From contig CP126121.1 of the NCBI GenBank assembly GCA_030123625.1, positions 1,156,179-1,220,178 of the forward strand: a stretch of 64,000 nt of DNA, read 5' to 3'. Made by a program: the position numbers and the translations under genes. Below, piece after piece: positions 7,467 to 16,535 of this stretch (position 1 is its first letter; each line of letters starts with the position of its first letter). The notes below the pieces were generated by a model, which was given only the letters and a program-made list of their open reading frames with translations, did not search any database and had not been told where the DNA came from. Origin of the DNA: Nitrospira sp. (GTDB lineage Bacteria; Nitrospirota; Nitrospiria; Nitrospirales; Nitrospiraceae).

Positions 7467-8196
7467 ACATGACGATGCCGCCGCCGGCTTGTATCGTCTG
7501 CCCTGTGATCCATCGAGCCTCCTCACTCACGATGAACGCCACAACATCGGCGATATCTTTCGGCACACCGAGCCGTTTCATCGGCGACAGCTGAATGCCG
7601 ATCTGCCGATATTCCTCCGTCATCATTCCGGTTTCGGTAAAACCCGGCGAGACGGTATTTACCGTGACCCCTTTCGGGCCCAGCTCTTGAGCCAATCCCT
7701 TGGTGTATTGCTCCAGCGCCGCCTTGCTTCCCAAGTAGGCTGTGGCCCCGGGAAAGTGGAGATGAGTCCCGCCGGTTGAGATATTCACGATCCGTCCCCC
7801 GTCTTTCAGCACGCGTGCCGCTTCCTGCATGGCAAAGTACGGTCCCTTGGCATTCAAGGCGATCACGCCGTTGAAGTCTTCTTCGGTCGTCTCTTCAAGC
7901 GGCTTCGGCATGAATTTCCCGGCATTGTTGACGAGAATATCCAGGCGATTGAATTGTTTGACCGTATCGACCACCAGTCGGCGCGCGTCCACCACCTGAC
8001 TCATGTCGGCTTGGACCGCCAACGCCTTGCCGCCTTTGCCTTGAATTCCCGCAACGACCTGTTGAGCTTTTTCCGCGCTCTTCGAATAGTTCACGACGAC
8101 GATGGCGCCGTTGTCCGCCAGGCGTTCTGCAATCGCTCGACCGATTCCGTTGGAGGCCCCGGTCACAATCGCCACTTTCCCGCTCAATGATTTCAT
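7465..8196 (-). CDS. Short-chain dehydrogenase/reductase, FabG-like
   Basis: A 243-residue classical SDR. The cofactor motif TGASNGIGRAIAERL is near residue 12, NNAG near 92, the catalytic Ser region is NISTGG, and the active-site Tyr-Lys lie in YLGSK. The C-terminal ARWITGQTIQAGGGIVM is typical of 3-oxoacyl-ACP or glucose dehydrogenase-like members. The NYSKS segment after the second strand suggests NADP preference. Substrate unknown. It sits upstream of the 150-bp inverted repeat, which overlaps its stop codon, and is probably a single-gene unit. Confidence 0.88.
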   Translation of the reverse strand: MKSLSGKVAIVTGASNGIGRAIAERLADNGAIVVVNYSKSAEKAQQVVAGIQGKGGKALAVQADMSQVVDARRLVVDTVKQFNRLDILVNNAGKFMPKPLEETTEEDFNGVIALNAKGPYFAMQEAARVLKDGGRIVNISTGGTHLHFPGATAYLGSKAALEQYTKGLAQELGPKGVTVNTVSPGFTETGMMTEEYRQIGIQLSPMKRLGVPKDIADVVAFIVSEEARWITGQTIQAGGGIVM

Positions 8197-8575
8197 CCGT
8201 TCGGCTCCTCTTTAACCCACATTATTCATGAGCACTTCTGCTGCAATTGTGGATTCGCCGCTGCGACTCGCCGCTCGGTCGGTCAACAGACTGTTTCAAG
8301 TCTGCCTCCCTTCCTCGCGCCTCCGCGTGCCAAGACACCGCCGGCTCACCATCTCGCCGGCGTCCACAAGCGTGGCGCTCATTATTCTTCGCGCCGTGGA
8401 CCTCGCCTGGCGACTCCGCAATTTCGCGACACACTGTCATGAAGAGTGTGGGTCATCCTGTTATGCGAAGGGATTGCCCCATTGCCTTACAAATGTCGAT
8501 TCTCCGGTCGGCCGGCGACTCCGGGGCCGTAATTCACGTTCTCGCAGCCGCGGGCTCCGGCGACGGGCGATCAAC
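8197..8575. other. Gene-free stretch before the efflux operon end
   Basis: Open frames exist on both strands, but none has a family resemblance, a ribosome-binding site or a sensible composition. The sequence is GC-rich like the neighbouring coding DNA, so it may be decayed coding sequence, but no family could be recognised in it. Confidence 0.4.
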
Positions 8576-10051
8576 TCATGGATGGGAAATTGAGTGTGCG
8601 CGGGCTTCTCCATGGTCACGATCCTTGCTTGAATCCTTGGCCGGTTGGACGTCAGGAGACCATCCGCCGCCGAGCGCTCTGTACAGTTGCACAATCGAGG
8701 CGAGAAGCAATCGTCGCGTACCGGTCAAGGCCAACTCCGCCTCGAACAGATTTCTTCGGGCAACGAGGACATCCAGATAGTTGGACAACCCTCCTTTGTA
8801 GCGAAGTTCGGCAAGTTTCAACGCCGACTGCAACGCCGTGACTTGTTGCTGCTGTGATTGGCTTTGGATGCGAACCGTCCGAACGGCGATCAGCGAATCC
8901 TCGACTTCACGAAAGGCCGTCAGCACCGTCTGTTGGTATTGAGCAAAGGCCTCTTTGCTTTGTGCTTCCACCGCTTCTTGTTGGAAGCCCAGCACTTGAG
9001 CGTTCAACAGAGGGGCGGCCAAACCGGCGCCGAATATACCGAAGGAGGACGAATCCGTGAGGATCGAGGACAATGTGGGATGAGCCAAGCCCGCCAATCC
9101 GGTCAACGTGAATTTGGGAAATCGCTCGGCCTTGGCGGCCCCGATACGGGCGGTGACGGCAGCCAATTGTCGTTCGGCCACCAACACATCGGGTCGGCGT
9201 TGCAACAGCTCCGACGGCAAGCCCGGGGGAACATCCGGAGCGAGGATTTGCTCATCCAATGAACGACCACGGGCGACGGCAAACGGTCGCCGGCCGAGCA
9301 AGATGCTCAACTGGTTTTCGGCTTGAACCATTTGCCGTTGAAGTTCCGCCGTGCGGGCGGCCGCATTGGCTCGTTCCGCTTCAAACTGATCCGCGTCCAG
9401 TTTCGAGGTCATCCCTTGGCGCAAGCGTGCCTCCGCAATCCGCACCGACTCTTCCCATGATCGCAAGGTTCGCTCCGCGATGTCGAGCTGGAGATCAAAC
9501 TGGAGAAGATTGAAGTAGGCTTCGGCGACTCCGCTGACCAACTGAATCGTCACGCCGCGTCGGTTCTCTTCTTTGGACAACAAATCGGCGCGAGCCGCCT
9601 CGGTGGATCGTCTGATACGGCCCCACACGTCCATCTCCCACGCCAGATTGCCCAACATGTAATAATTAAACGGAGTGGCAAAAGCGGGAACGAGGAACTT
9701 CGCGTTTCGGGCGGCCGGCGCGTTCCCCGCAACCGCGATTTGCGGCACAAAATCGGTTTGGGCGACCAGGGCCCTCGCCCTATATTCATCGATGGTCGCG
9801 ACGGCGCGTTGGAGATCCCAATTGTGCTCCAGAGCCGTTCGAATGAGTTGCTGCAGTTGCTCATCGCGCAGAAGCTCCCACCATGGCAAATTCGCCAATG
9901 AGGGCAGGTCCGATCGACCCTCCGCCATACGAAACCGATCATCCACATCGGTCTGTGGCCGCTGGTAGTCCGGGCCGATGGCGCACGCGGTCAAGACAGC
10001 GCTGAATGCCAGCATAGACAGGCGACGACAGGTCGAGAAGGGTCGCATCAA
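8576..10051 (-). CDS. RND efflux outer-membrane lipoprotein, OprM/NodT type
   Basis: A 491-residue outer-membrane factor. It begins with a lipoprotein signal peptide ending in the lipobox LTAC (Cys at about residue 23), then GPDYQRP, the usual start of mature OprM-type proteins. Two OEP repeats follow with typical long helices, for example the segment around YRARALVAQTDFVPQI and the later ERQLAAVTARIGAAKAERFP. It would form the trimeric channel for the RND pump encoded just upstream; the two genes overlap by 4 bases. Third gene of the adaptor-pump-channel operon. Confidence 0.92.
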   Translation of the reverse strand: MMRPFSTCRRLSMLAFSAVLTACAIGPDYQRPQTDVDDRFRMAEGRSDLPSLANLPWWELLRDEQLQQLIRTALEHNWDLQRAVATIDEYRARALVAQTDFVPQIAVAGNAPAARNAKFLVPAFATPFNYYMLGNLAWEMDVWGRIRRSTEAARADLLSKEENRRGVTIQLVSGVAEAYFNLLQFDLQLDIAERTLRSWEESVRIAEARLRQGMTSKLDADQFEAERANAAARTAELQRQMVQAENQLSILLGRRPFAVARGRSLDEQILAPDVPPGLPSELLQRRPDVLVAERQLAAVTARIGAAKAERFPKFTLTGLAGLAHPTLSSILTDSSSFGIFGAGLAAPLLNAQVLGFQQEAVEAQSKEAFAQYQQTVLTAFREVEDSLIAVRTVRIQSQSQQQQVTALQSALKLAELRYKGGLSNYLDVLVARRNLFEAELALTGTRRLLLASIVQLYRALGGGWSPDVQPAKDSSKDRDHGEARAHSISHP

Positions 10052-13000
10052 TGCTCTCCGTCCACTAAAGTCCCGGCGTACTCTCGACGAACCCGTTCAG
10101 GCGGCGCCTCAGGCAACTCGGCTCGTTTCTTCACGGGAGCCCATCGCTCACCGATCTTCCGCACCGTCACGAAGAACAACGGGACAAAAAAGATGGCAAG
10201 GAAGGTGGCCGCCAGCATTCCACCCAAGACACCGGTACCGATGGATTGACGACTGGCCGCGCCCGCTCCGGTGGCGATCGCCAACGGCAAGACGCCGCCG
10301 ACGAACGCCATCGAGGTCATGATGATCGCCCGAAACCGCAACCGCGCGCCTTCCAGCGCCGCCTGCTGGATCGGCATGCCCTCGGTTCGGCGATGATTGG
10401 CGAATTCCACGATCAGAATGGCGTTTTTTGCCGCCAGTCCGATCAACGTCACGAGGCCGATTTGAAAGTAAATATCGTTCGTCATTCCCCGCAGCCACAC
10501 GGCGGACATGGCGCCGAAGACGCCGAACGGCACCGCAAGAATGACGGCGAACGGCACGGTCCAACTTTCGAACTGCGCCGCGAGCACCAGAAAGACCATC
10601 AGCAAGCCGAACCCGAACGCCAGGCCGGACTGTCCCCCGACCTTCGCTTCCTGGTAGGAAATGCCGCTCCATTCCAACGTGTAGCCTTGGGGAGCCAACA
10701 CCTCCCGCGCCGTTCGTTCAAGCGCCTCGAGAGCCTGACCCGAGCTGTAGCCGGGAGCCGCAGCCCCCAACACCCAGGCGGTATTGAACCCGTTGAAATG
10801 CGTCACCGGATCAGGCCCGCTCGTGAATTCGGTATCGACCACCGTATCAAGCGGAATCATCACGCCTCCCGGCCCGGTGCCTCCCAAACCTGGTGCGCTG
10901 CTTCTTCCGCTCAGCGCCGTGGCGGAAGGACTCAACGACCGCACATAGACCCTCCCGATGTCGCCGGGGTCCGATCGGAACTCGGCCTCGGCCTCCGTCT
11001 GCACCCGATAGACTCTGCCGAATTTGAGAAAGTCGTTGATATAGAAGTTTCCGAAGTACGCCTGCATCGTATCGAAGATCTCGGAGATCGGCACTCCAAG
11101 CGCCTTCGCCCGCTCGCGATTGACGCGGGCGAATAACCTGGGCGCCGTGACGCGGAAATTGGAGCCGATCCCGGCGATCGCGGGATTCTCCTTGGCCTTG
11201 GCGACGAATTCCTGGGTGGCGGCGGCCAATTTGCGGAAATCGCCTCCGCTCGGATCCTGAACTTGCAGCGAGAACCCGCCCGTCGCGCCGATTCCGCGGA
11301 TCGGCGGGGCGTTGAAGGCGAGAATCAAGGCCTCGGGAATTTTGGCGAACTCTCCATAGGCCGCGCCGACCAAGGCCTGTACATGTTCATCCGGCTTGCG
11401 CTCATCCCAGTGATGCAATGGAAGGAACATGGTGGCGGAATTGGGACCCCGCGTATTGAAAACGAAGTTCATGCCGGACATTGCATCGGTCGAGTGAACG
11501 GCCGGGACAGACTGGAAATACCGTTCGATCTTCTCGAGGACCTCATCGGTCCGTTGCTTGGACGCGCCGTCGGGCAGCTGCACGATCGTGATGAAATACC
11601 CTTGGTCCTCTTCCGGCAAAAAGGCCGGCGGAATCATGCGGAACAGACTCAATGCCGCGAACACGATCACCGCGAACATCGTGAATGAGACGGCGCGCCA
11701 TTTGATCACGACATCCACGGCTCGGGAATAGCGATTCCGCGTCCAATCGAAGAACCGGTTGAACAGCGCGAAGAATCCGGTCTCATGATGTTCGCCGCCC
11801 GGCTTCAACACCAGCGCCGACAAGGCGGGGCTCAGCGTCAGAGCGACCAACCCGGAGATCGTCACCGCCATGGCGATCGTGATGGCGAACTGTTTATAGA
11901 GCTCACCGATGATCCCGCCGAGAAATGCGACCGGCACGAAGACCGACACCAATACGAGGACGATGGCGATCACCGGCCTGGTGACTTCCGCCATGGCTCT
12001 CCAAGCGGCTTCTCTGGGCGACACCATTTCCTCTCGCATGTGTCGTTCGACGTTTTCGACGACGACGATGGCATCATCCACCACGATCCCGATGGCCAAC
12101 ACCATGCCGAACAGCGTGAGCGTATTGATCGAAAACCCCAAGGCTTGCATGCCGGCAAAGGTCCCGATCAACGAAACCGGAACCGCAGTGGCGGGAATCA
12201 AGGTGGCCCGCCAGCTCTGCAAAAACAGATACACGACGAAGATGACGAGGGTCATCGCCTCGGCCAATGTTTTGAGCACTTCCTTGATCGACACCTCGAT
12301 GAACTTGGTCGTGTCGTAAGGAATGTCGTACTTCAGTCCGGGCGGGAACGACTCCGCAAGTTCTTGCAGTTCAGCGCGAATGTGTTTGACCGTGTCGAGC
12401 GCATTGGCGCCCGGGGCCAGGAAGGTGATCAGGAACACGTTCGGCTTTCCATTCCACCGCCCTTGCATGACGTACGACAGGGCTCCCAACTCGACTCGCG
12501 CGACATCTTTCAGTCGGATCATCGACCCGTCCGGCATGGCTCGGACGATGAGGTTTTCGAAGTCTTCGACTTCGGTCAATCGGCCCTGGGTCATGATCGG
12601 GATCGTCAGTTCCGTTCCCTTGGGAGCCGGCTCGCGGCCGACTTGCCCGGCCGGAAAATCGCGGTTTTGCTCGCGAACGATAGTGGCGATGTCGCTCGGT
12701 GTCAGCCCCAACTGCGCCATGCGCACCGGGTTCAAAATGAGACGCATCGAGTAATTTTGCTGTCCAAAGACCAACGCCTGTCCGACACCCGGAATGCGCT
12801 TGAGGTTGTCGATGACACGCAACAACGCATAGTTCGAGATAAACACCGTGTCGTGAGTGGGGTCGCTTGAACTCAGCGCGACGACCGCCAAGAGGTCGGG
12901 AGAAAATTTCAAGACGCTGATTCCCTGCCGGACGACTTCAGGCGGGATCTGCGGCTCGGCCAGCTTCACTCGGTTCTGCGTCTGCACCTGCGCGATATCC

Positions 13001-13302
13001 ACATTCGTTCCGATTTCGAACGTGAGTCTGATGCTGACGTGACCGTCGTTCGTGCTGGTGGAATCGTAGTACAGAAGATTGTCGATGCCGGGCAGCTGCA
13101 CTTCGATCGTTCGCGCCACCGAATCAGCCGCGACTTCTGCGCTGGCGCCGGGATAGTCGGCTTCGATCTGAACGACGGGGGGGCTGATATCCGGAAATTG
13201 GGCGATGGGAAGCTTGCTGAGTGCGGCGAGTCCGATGACGACGATGACGATGGAGAGGACCGACGCAAAGATCGGCCGTTCGATGAAGAAGCGTGAACTC
13301 AC
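10048..13302 (-). CDS. RND multidrug efflux permease, HAE1 (AcrB/MexB) type
   Basis: A 1084-residue inner-membrane pump, the usual length for the hydrophobe/amphiphile group. The N-terminus SSRFFIERPIFASVLSIVIV is characteristic. The proton-relay pair is intact in GIVVDDAIVVVENVERHM, and the late motif GLAAKNAILIVEFA is also present. Two large periplasmic loops lie between TM1-2 and TM7-8. It overlaps the adaptor gene upstream by 4 bases and the channel gene downstream by 4 bases. Substrates are not predictable from sequence; hydrophobic toxicants are the usual class. Confidence 0.95.
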   Translation of the reverse strand: MSSRFFIERPIFASVLSIVIVVIGLAALSKLPIAQFPDISPPVVQIEADYPGASAEVAADSVARTIEVQLPGIDNLLYYDSTSTNDGHVSIRLTFEIGTNVDIAQVQTQNRVKLAEPQIPPEVVRQGISVLKFSPDLLAVVALSSSDPTHDTVFISNYALLRVIDNLKRIPGVGQALVFGQQNYSMRLILNPVRMAQLGLTPSDIATIVREQNRDFPAGQVGREPAPKGTELTIPIMTQGRLTEVEDFENLIVRAMPDGSMIRLKDVARVELGALSYVMQGRWNGKPNVFLITFLAPGANALDTVKHIRAELQELAESFPPGLKYDIPYDTTKFIEVSIKEVLKTLAEAMTLVIFVVYLFLQSWRATLIPATAVPVSLIGTFAGMQALGFSINTLTLFGMVLAIGIVVDDAIVVVENVERHMREEMVSPREAAWRAMAEVTRPVIAIVLVLVSVFVPVAFLGGIIGELYKQFAITIAMAVTISGLVALTLSPALSALVLKPGGEHHETGFFALFNRFFDWTRNRYSRAVDVVIKWRAVSFTMFAVIVFAALSLFRMIPPAFLPEEDQGYFITIVQLPDGASKQRTDEVLEKIERYFQSVPAVHSTDAMSGMNFVFNTRGPNSATMFLPLHHWDERKPDEHVQALVGAAYGEFAKIPEALILAFNAPPIRGIGATGGFSLQVQDPSGGDFRKLAAATQEFVAKAKENPAIAGIGSNFRVTAPRLFARVNRERAKALGVPISEIFDTMQAYFGNFYINDFLKFGRVYRVQTEAEAEFRSDPGDIGRVYVRSLSPSATALSGRSSAPGLGGTGPGGVMIPLDTVVDTEFTSGPDPVTHFNGFNTAWVLGAAAPGYSSGQALEALERTAREVLAPQGYTLEWSGISYQEAKVGGQSGLAFGFGLLMVFLVLAAQFESWTVPFAVILAVPFGVFGAMSAVWLRGMTNDIYFQIGLVTLIGLAAKNAILIVEFANHRRTEGMPIQQAALEGARLRFRAIIMTSMAFVGGVLPLAIATGAGAASRQSIGTGVLGGMLAATFLAIFFVPLFFVTVRKIGERWAPVKKRAELPEAPPERVRREYAGTLVDGEH

Positions 13303-14585
13303 TGTGGATTCCTCGTGGCTTCAGGCTTGGCTTCCACCTCATGGTCGGCCCCGCCGTTGGACGTCCTGTTATCCGGTTTTCCGTTACCCGTGGGCTCGGC
13401 AGCGGGCTCCGCAGCCGGAACCGGTTTGACGGGCGCTCCGGGCTTCGCCATGTGAAAGCCGCTCACGATCACCCGTTCGCCGGACCGCACACCGGACTCG
13501 ATGATCCATTCCTTGTCATGCCAGCGGCTCGCCTTGATGGGCCTGATTTCCACCTTGTTTTCTTCACCCACGACGAACACGATCGGACCCTGCGGACCTT
13601 GCTGAACCGCTCGCTGCGGCACCAACAGGGCATGGTCTTTCATCGTTCCCTTGAAGCGTACCCTCACAAATTGCCCGGGCAGCAGCACTCCGTCCGGATT
13701 AGGGACGACGAATCGGGCTCGCCTGGCTCCTGTTTCGGTCCGCAGGCCCACGTCGGCAAAATCGAGGACACCTTCATGATTGTACGTGCTGCCGTCGGCG
13801 AAGATGACGGTGCCTTTCAGCTGGGCAAGGCCGGGATGTTGAAGACCCACCATGATGGCATCTTGCCGCCGTTTGAGCAGAAAACTTTCCGGTACGTTGA
13901 CCACCACATACATCGGATCGATACGATGAATGACGGTCAGCAAATCGGTTTGCGCCGAGACCAGCCGGCCTTCGTAATATCGACTCCGCTCGATGAGCCC
14001 GTCGATCGGAGCGATGATTCTGGTGTTGTCGAAGTCGAACTTGGCTTTAATCACGTCGGCCTGAGCTCGTTGGAGGGCGGCCTTCGCCGCCAAGTCCTCG
14101 GCGATGGCATCATCCACATCTTTTTGACTGACGGCCTGCTCTTCAAGCAGCGGCTTGACACGGGCAAGATCTTGCTTGGCTTGAACCAAGCGCGCTTCCG
14201 CCTCCGCGATCCTCGCCTGCGCGCTTTTGTAAGCCGCCTCGAACGGCACCGGGTCGATCTGGTAGAGCTTGGTGCCTTTTTTGATCGCTCGTCCTTCCGG
14301 AAACAGCACGGCTTTCAGAATTCCCGTGACCTGTGAGCGGATTTCAACCGGTCGAGAGGCCTCGGCCTCTCCGATGAATTCCGGTTCATCCGGCACGGTC
14401 CGTGCCATCACTGTCACGACTTCCACTTGCGGAGCCATAGGAGCGGGAGGAGCCGAGCCCGCATTCTCTTTCTCTTTACAACCGAATACCCCGGCTATCG
14501 CAGCTGATACAATCACCACGGCAACGCCTCTGAACAGGTTCCGATCCAAAAGACTCATGTGCTCCCTACGTTTCACCCTACTCAA
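13299..14585 (-). CDS. RND periplasmic adaptor lipoprotein, AcrA/MexA type
   Basis: A membrane-fusion protein of about 428 residues. A short lipoprotein signal ends in AGVFGC, followed by a flexible Ala/Pro stretch, the biotinyl-lipoyl-like half-motif GEAEASRPVEIRSQVTG, a long alpha-hairpin rich in Ala/Lys/Asp, and the beta-barrel domain. Two starts compete: TTG at 14585 has GGAGG 7 bases upstream, while ATG at 14558 has AGGGAG only 3 bases upstream. It is the first gene of the operon and links pump to channel. The C-terminal 40 residues are low-complexity Pro/Ala/Glu. Confidence 0.92.
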   Translation of the reverse strand: MSRVKRREHMSLLDRNLFRGVAVVIVSAAIAGVFGCKEKENAGSAPPAPMAPQVEVVTVMARTVPDEPEFIGEAEASRPVEIRSQVTGILKAVLFPEGRAIKKGTKLYQIDPVPFEAAYKSAQARIAEAEARLVQAKQDLARVKPLLEEQAVSQKDVDDAIAEDLAAKAALQRAQADVIKAKFDFDNTRIIAPIDGLIERSRYYEGRLVSAQTDLLTVIHRIDPMYVVVNVPESFLLKRRQDAIMVGLQHPGLAQLKGTVIFADGSTYNHEGVLDFADVGLRTETGARRARFVVPNPDGVLLPGQFVRVRFKGTMKDHALLVPQRAVQQGPQGPIVFVVGEENKVEIRPIKASRWHDKEWIIESGVRSGERVIVSGFHMAKPGAPVKPVPAAEPAAEPTGNGKPDNRTSNGGADHEVEAKPEATRNPQ

Positions 14586-14721
14586 ATTTTTTCCTCCAAG
14601 GCAAACATATTATTGTACCGATGCGGTGAGGCAGCGGCAAGTCCGCAAGTCCGGCTGGACACAGATTGCCGGCACTATCACCATGATGAATCGCCGACAT
14701 CCGTTTTCATCACCTCTTCAA

Positions 14722-15033
14722 TCAACTTGTCGCGATTCCTTTCGAAGGTCCGCCCGGCTCATTTCTTCTGATCTCTTCGACGACACATCTTGTCAAACAG
14801 CCGGCCGCGCGCAGTTCCGCGCCCCTTCGCCACAGATCGGCCAACAGCGACTTGCCCTCGGAGTCGATGAACGTCACGCCCGTCAGATCGATCAGCACGC
14901 ACCGTTGCTGTCTGACGGATATCCGACGAAAACTGGCGCTCAGCTCATCGACCCATGGACCGGCCAGGCGTCCCTCAAGTCTCAGCAAGGTAAAGTCCGA
15001 TTCAGGGCCTCGTTGTTCGGTAATCTTCAACAT
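14722..15033 (-). CDS. STAS-domain protein (anti-anti-sigma type)
   Basis: A 103-residue single STAS domain. The core strand and phosphorylation region read VLIDLTGVTFIDSEGKSLLA; the Ser in DSEG is in the position phosphorylated in SpoIIAA-like antagonists. Such proteins bind partner anti-sigma factors or regulate transport. No partner kinase or phosphatase lies beside it here. It stands alone between the efflux operon and a DoxX gene. Confidence 0.82.
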   Translation of the reverse strand: MLKITEQRGPESDFTLLRLEGRLAGPWVDELSASFRRISVRQQRCVLIDLTGVTFIDSEGKSLLADLWRRGAELRAAGCLTRCVVEEIRRNEPGGPSKGIATS

Positions 15034-15164
15034 GTTCGTTGGGCGCTCTTCACCATTCCGCCTGATTCAAGCCGGTACCGACATCGCCATCACCGCCACC
15101 ACATTCAACAGGAAAGGAATGATCAGCCACATGGCGCGCTTTTATGGTTGCTTCAGTGCAACAT

Positions 15165-15178
15165 CAACCTTAACCTTG
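15165..15178 (+). repeat. CAACCTTAACCTTG intergenic motif
   Basis: A short intergenic stretch reading CAACCTTAACCTTG, the same motif found within the 150-bp inverted repeat (7412-7434) and just downstream of sucB (44357-44385). It lies between the STAS and DoxX genes. A single site means little; the recurrence in three intergenic spots is what matters. Confidence 0.4.
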
Positions 15179-15237
15179 CCGCTGTCTGTCCATATTCATT
15201 CAGCTTCCCAGAGTTCCCATCAGGACATCCGTACCCC

Positions 15238-15726
15238 TTAGGCAGCCTTTCGCTTCGAATGGAGGAAAACGCTTTCGCGCTCCTGAAGCCAATGAGCGAT
15301 CACACCATCCACCGCCCACTTTCCTCCGCCGATGATCACCAAGGCTGCGCTCATGGCGATGACCAAGAGGTGATATTCAAAGCCCTCCCCCTGCTGTTGC
15401 CCCGCCCAATTGATGAAAAACCCATACGGCCAGTGCACGGTTGCGATTGCGCCGATCATGATCGCGATAAAACTTGCGGCAATGAGTCGGGTAAGAAATC
15501 CTGCGATCAGTCCGAGACTGCCGAGTGACTCTCCGATGATGACCAGAAACGCTACAAGCCAGGGGAGTCCCATGTTTTGGGTAAAAAATCCCATCGTCCC
15601 GCCGAATCCATGCCCTCCGAACCATCCGAATAACTTTTGCGCGCCGTGCGCGAACATCACACTCCCGAGCCCGACTCGAAGAATGAGACCGGCCCACGAA
15701 TCATCTGTTTTAAAGAATGCTGCCAT
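15238..15726 (-). CDS. DoxX-family membrane protein
   Basis: A 162-residue protein with four hydrophobic segments. It has the DoxX signature [20 protein letters not shown] followed by a Gly-rich turn and [19 protein letters not shown]. DoxX proteins are small membrane subunits linked to thiosulfate:quinone oxidoreductase or to oxidative-stress complexes; the role here is not determined. GGGAGGGCATC precedes the ATG, and the start overlaps the end of the zinc-ribbon gene by 17 bases, so the two are probably co-transcribed. A second DoxX-like gene is at 20540-20926. Confidence 0.88.
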   Translation of the reverse strand: MAAFFKTDDSWAGLILRVGLGSVMFAHGAQKLFGWFGGHGFGGTMGFFTQNMGLPWLVAFLVIIGESLGSLGLIAGFLTRLIAASFIAIMIGAIATVHWPYGFFINWAGQQQGEGFEYHLLVIAMSAALVIIGGGKWAVDGVIAHWLQERESVFLHSKRKAA

Positions 15727-16009
15727 GATGCCCTCCCAGTCGGCTCACTCCCTTTCGGGTTCGTCCCATATCACTTCCAAGTTGTGATCGTCGATTCTGC
15801 AGAATAACCGGATCAACAACTTCCCCGCATTGCACACACCGTCGGATCGACACGTCGGCTTCACTGCTACCCAGCATGGAGTCGAATCCCTGTTCCACCA
15901 CCATGAGCCCCATGCACCTGGAACAACATACGGGATCGGAGATAGAGTTCCGTTCCGGCTGATGGCCCCCTGTTCGCCCTTTCTTCGTCAACTCAACCGC
16001 TGTCGCCAT
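15710..16009 (-). CDS. Small zinc-ribbon protein (paralogue 1)
   Basis: A 99-residue protein with two Cys pairs, CSRC and CVQC, separated by about 30 residues: a zinc-ribbon knuckle pair. The core ([14 protein letters not shown], then [20 protein letters not shown]) is shared with the protein at 24442-24729, where the same pairs read CSRC and CVQC. The N- and C-terminal tails differ. AAGGGAGG precedes the start at 16009. Function unknown; small Cys4 proteins of this kind often bind nucleic acid or act as adaptors. Confidence 0.72.
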   Translation of the reverse strand: MATAVELTKKGRTGGHQPERNSISDPVCCSRCMGLMVVEQGFDSMLGSSEADVSIRRCVQCGEVVDPVILQNRRSQLGSDMGRTRKGVSRLGGHHGSIL

Positions 16010-16259
16010 GATCGCCTCCCTTGTATAAGGCTTCGTTCATCCGGCTGATGTCGCAACTTATGTTCCAGCGGAACGTGTTGCGACAGACACCATCCAAGTT
16101 GCGGAATTACATACAAGAGAGGCCTGTCGAACGGAGATTGAGCATGTTCGGAGACGAAGCGATTCTGCCGAACTTACGGCACAGTGCCGAGTGATCGGCG
16201 AACATGGCTTGCGCCTTTAAAACCCACATCCCTCCACAAGAAAACCGGATGAGAGCATT

Positions 16260-16324
16260 TTCATGAGGCTTTCATGCTCGGTTCATGTCCGATCGCTATG
16301 TTCTACTCATTCTTTCTTTGAGTA
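16260..16324 (+). promoter_or_regulatory. Phased TTCATG repeats and palindrome ahead of the amoC unit
   Basis: TTCATG occurs three times at exactly 11-bp steps (16260, 16271, 16282), the arrangement bound by PhoB/OmpR-family response regulators. Nine bases after the last copy is TATGTT (16297-16302), a possible -10 box at the spacing seen in PhoB-type promoters. Directly after it, TACTCA-N9-TGAGTA (16304-16324) forms a perfect 6-bp inverted repeat. The leader gene begins at 16417. Regulator identity and promoter use are inference. Confidence 0.5.
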
Positions 16325-16416
16325 TGGAGTGATGTCCAAGCCCTCTTGAACGCTCCTCAAGAAATCGGCAGATGATCAATTCAATGAGTTTCCCTCTAAC
16401 TGAAAGGAGTCGGTCC

Positions 16417-16533
16417 GTGGCGGCTGTATCTCAAAAAGAGGCATTCCGAGCGGCGCTCGTCTTCGATGCCATAGGCGGGTCTGCGCTGTTCTTTATCGGA
16501 ATTTATTCACATTTTGCGAGGAAGGGAATTTAG
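16417..16533 (+). CDS. 38-residue single-TM leader protein of the amoC unit
   Basis: A GTG start at 16417 follows AAAGGAG with 7 bases between. The peptide starts [20 protein letters not shown], continues [14 protein letters not shown], and ends RKGI. This is one membrane helix with a basic C-terminus. Its stop lies two bases before the amoC ATG, and its end carries the amoC ribosome-binding site, so the two are co-translated. It is too short for most gene callers. Function unknown; an assembly or stability partner for AmoC is a guess. Confidence 0.65.
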   Translation: MAAVSQKEAFRAALVFDAIGGSALFFIGIYSHFARKGI

Positions 16534-16535
16534 AT

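Noticed and set aside
11785-12870. Long open frame (361 codons) opposite the RND pump gene
   Set aside because: It mirrors the codon structure of the real gene on the other strand, is rich in His/Asp/Arg/Gln as reversed coding DNA often is, and resembles no protein.
15067-15132. 21-codon hydrophobic frame on the minus strand
   Set aside because: It has a hydrophobic peptide but no ribosome-binding site and is too short to support.
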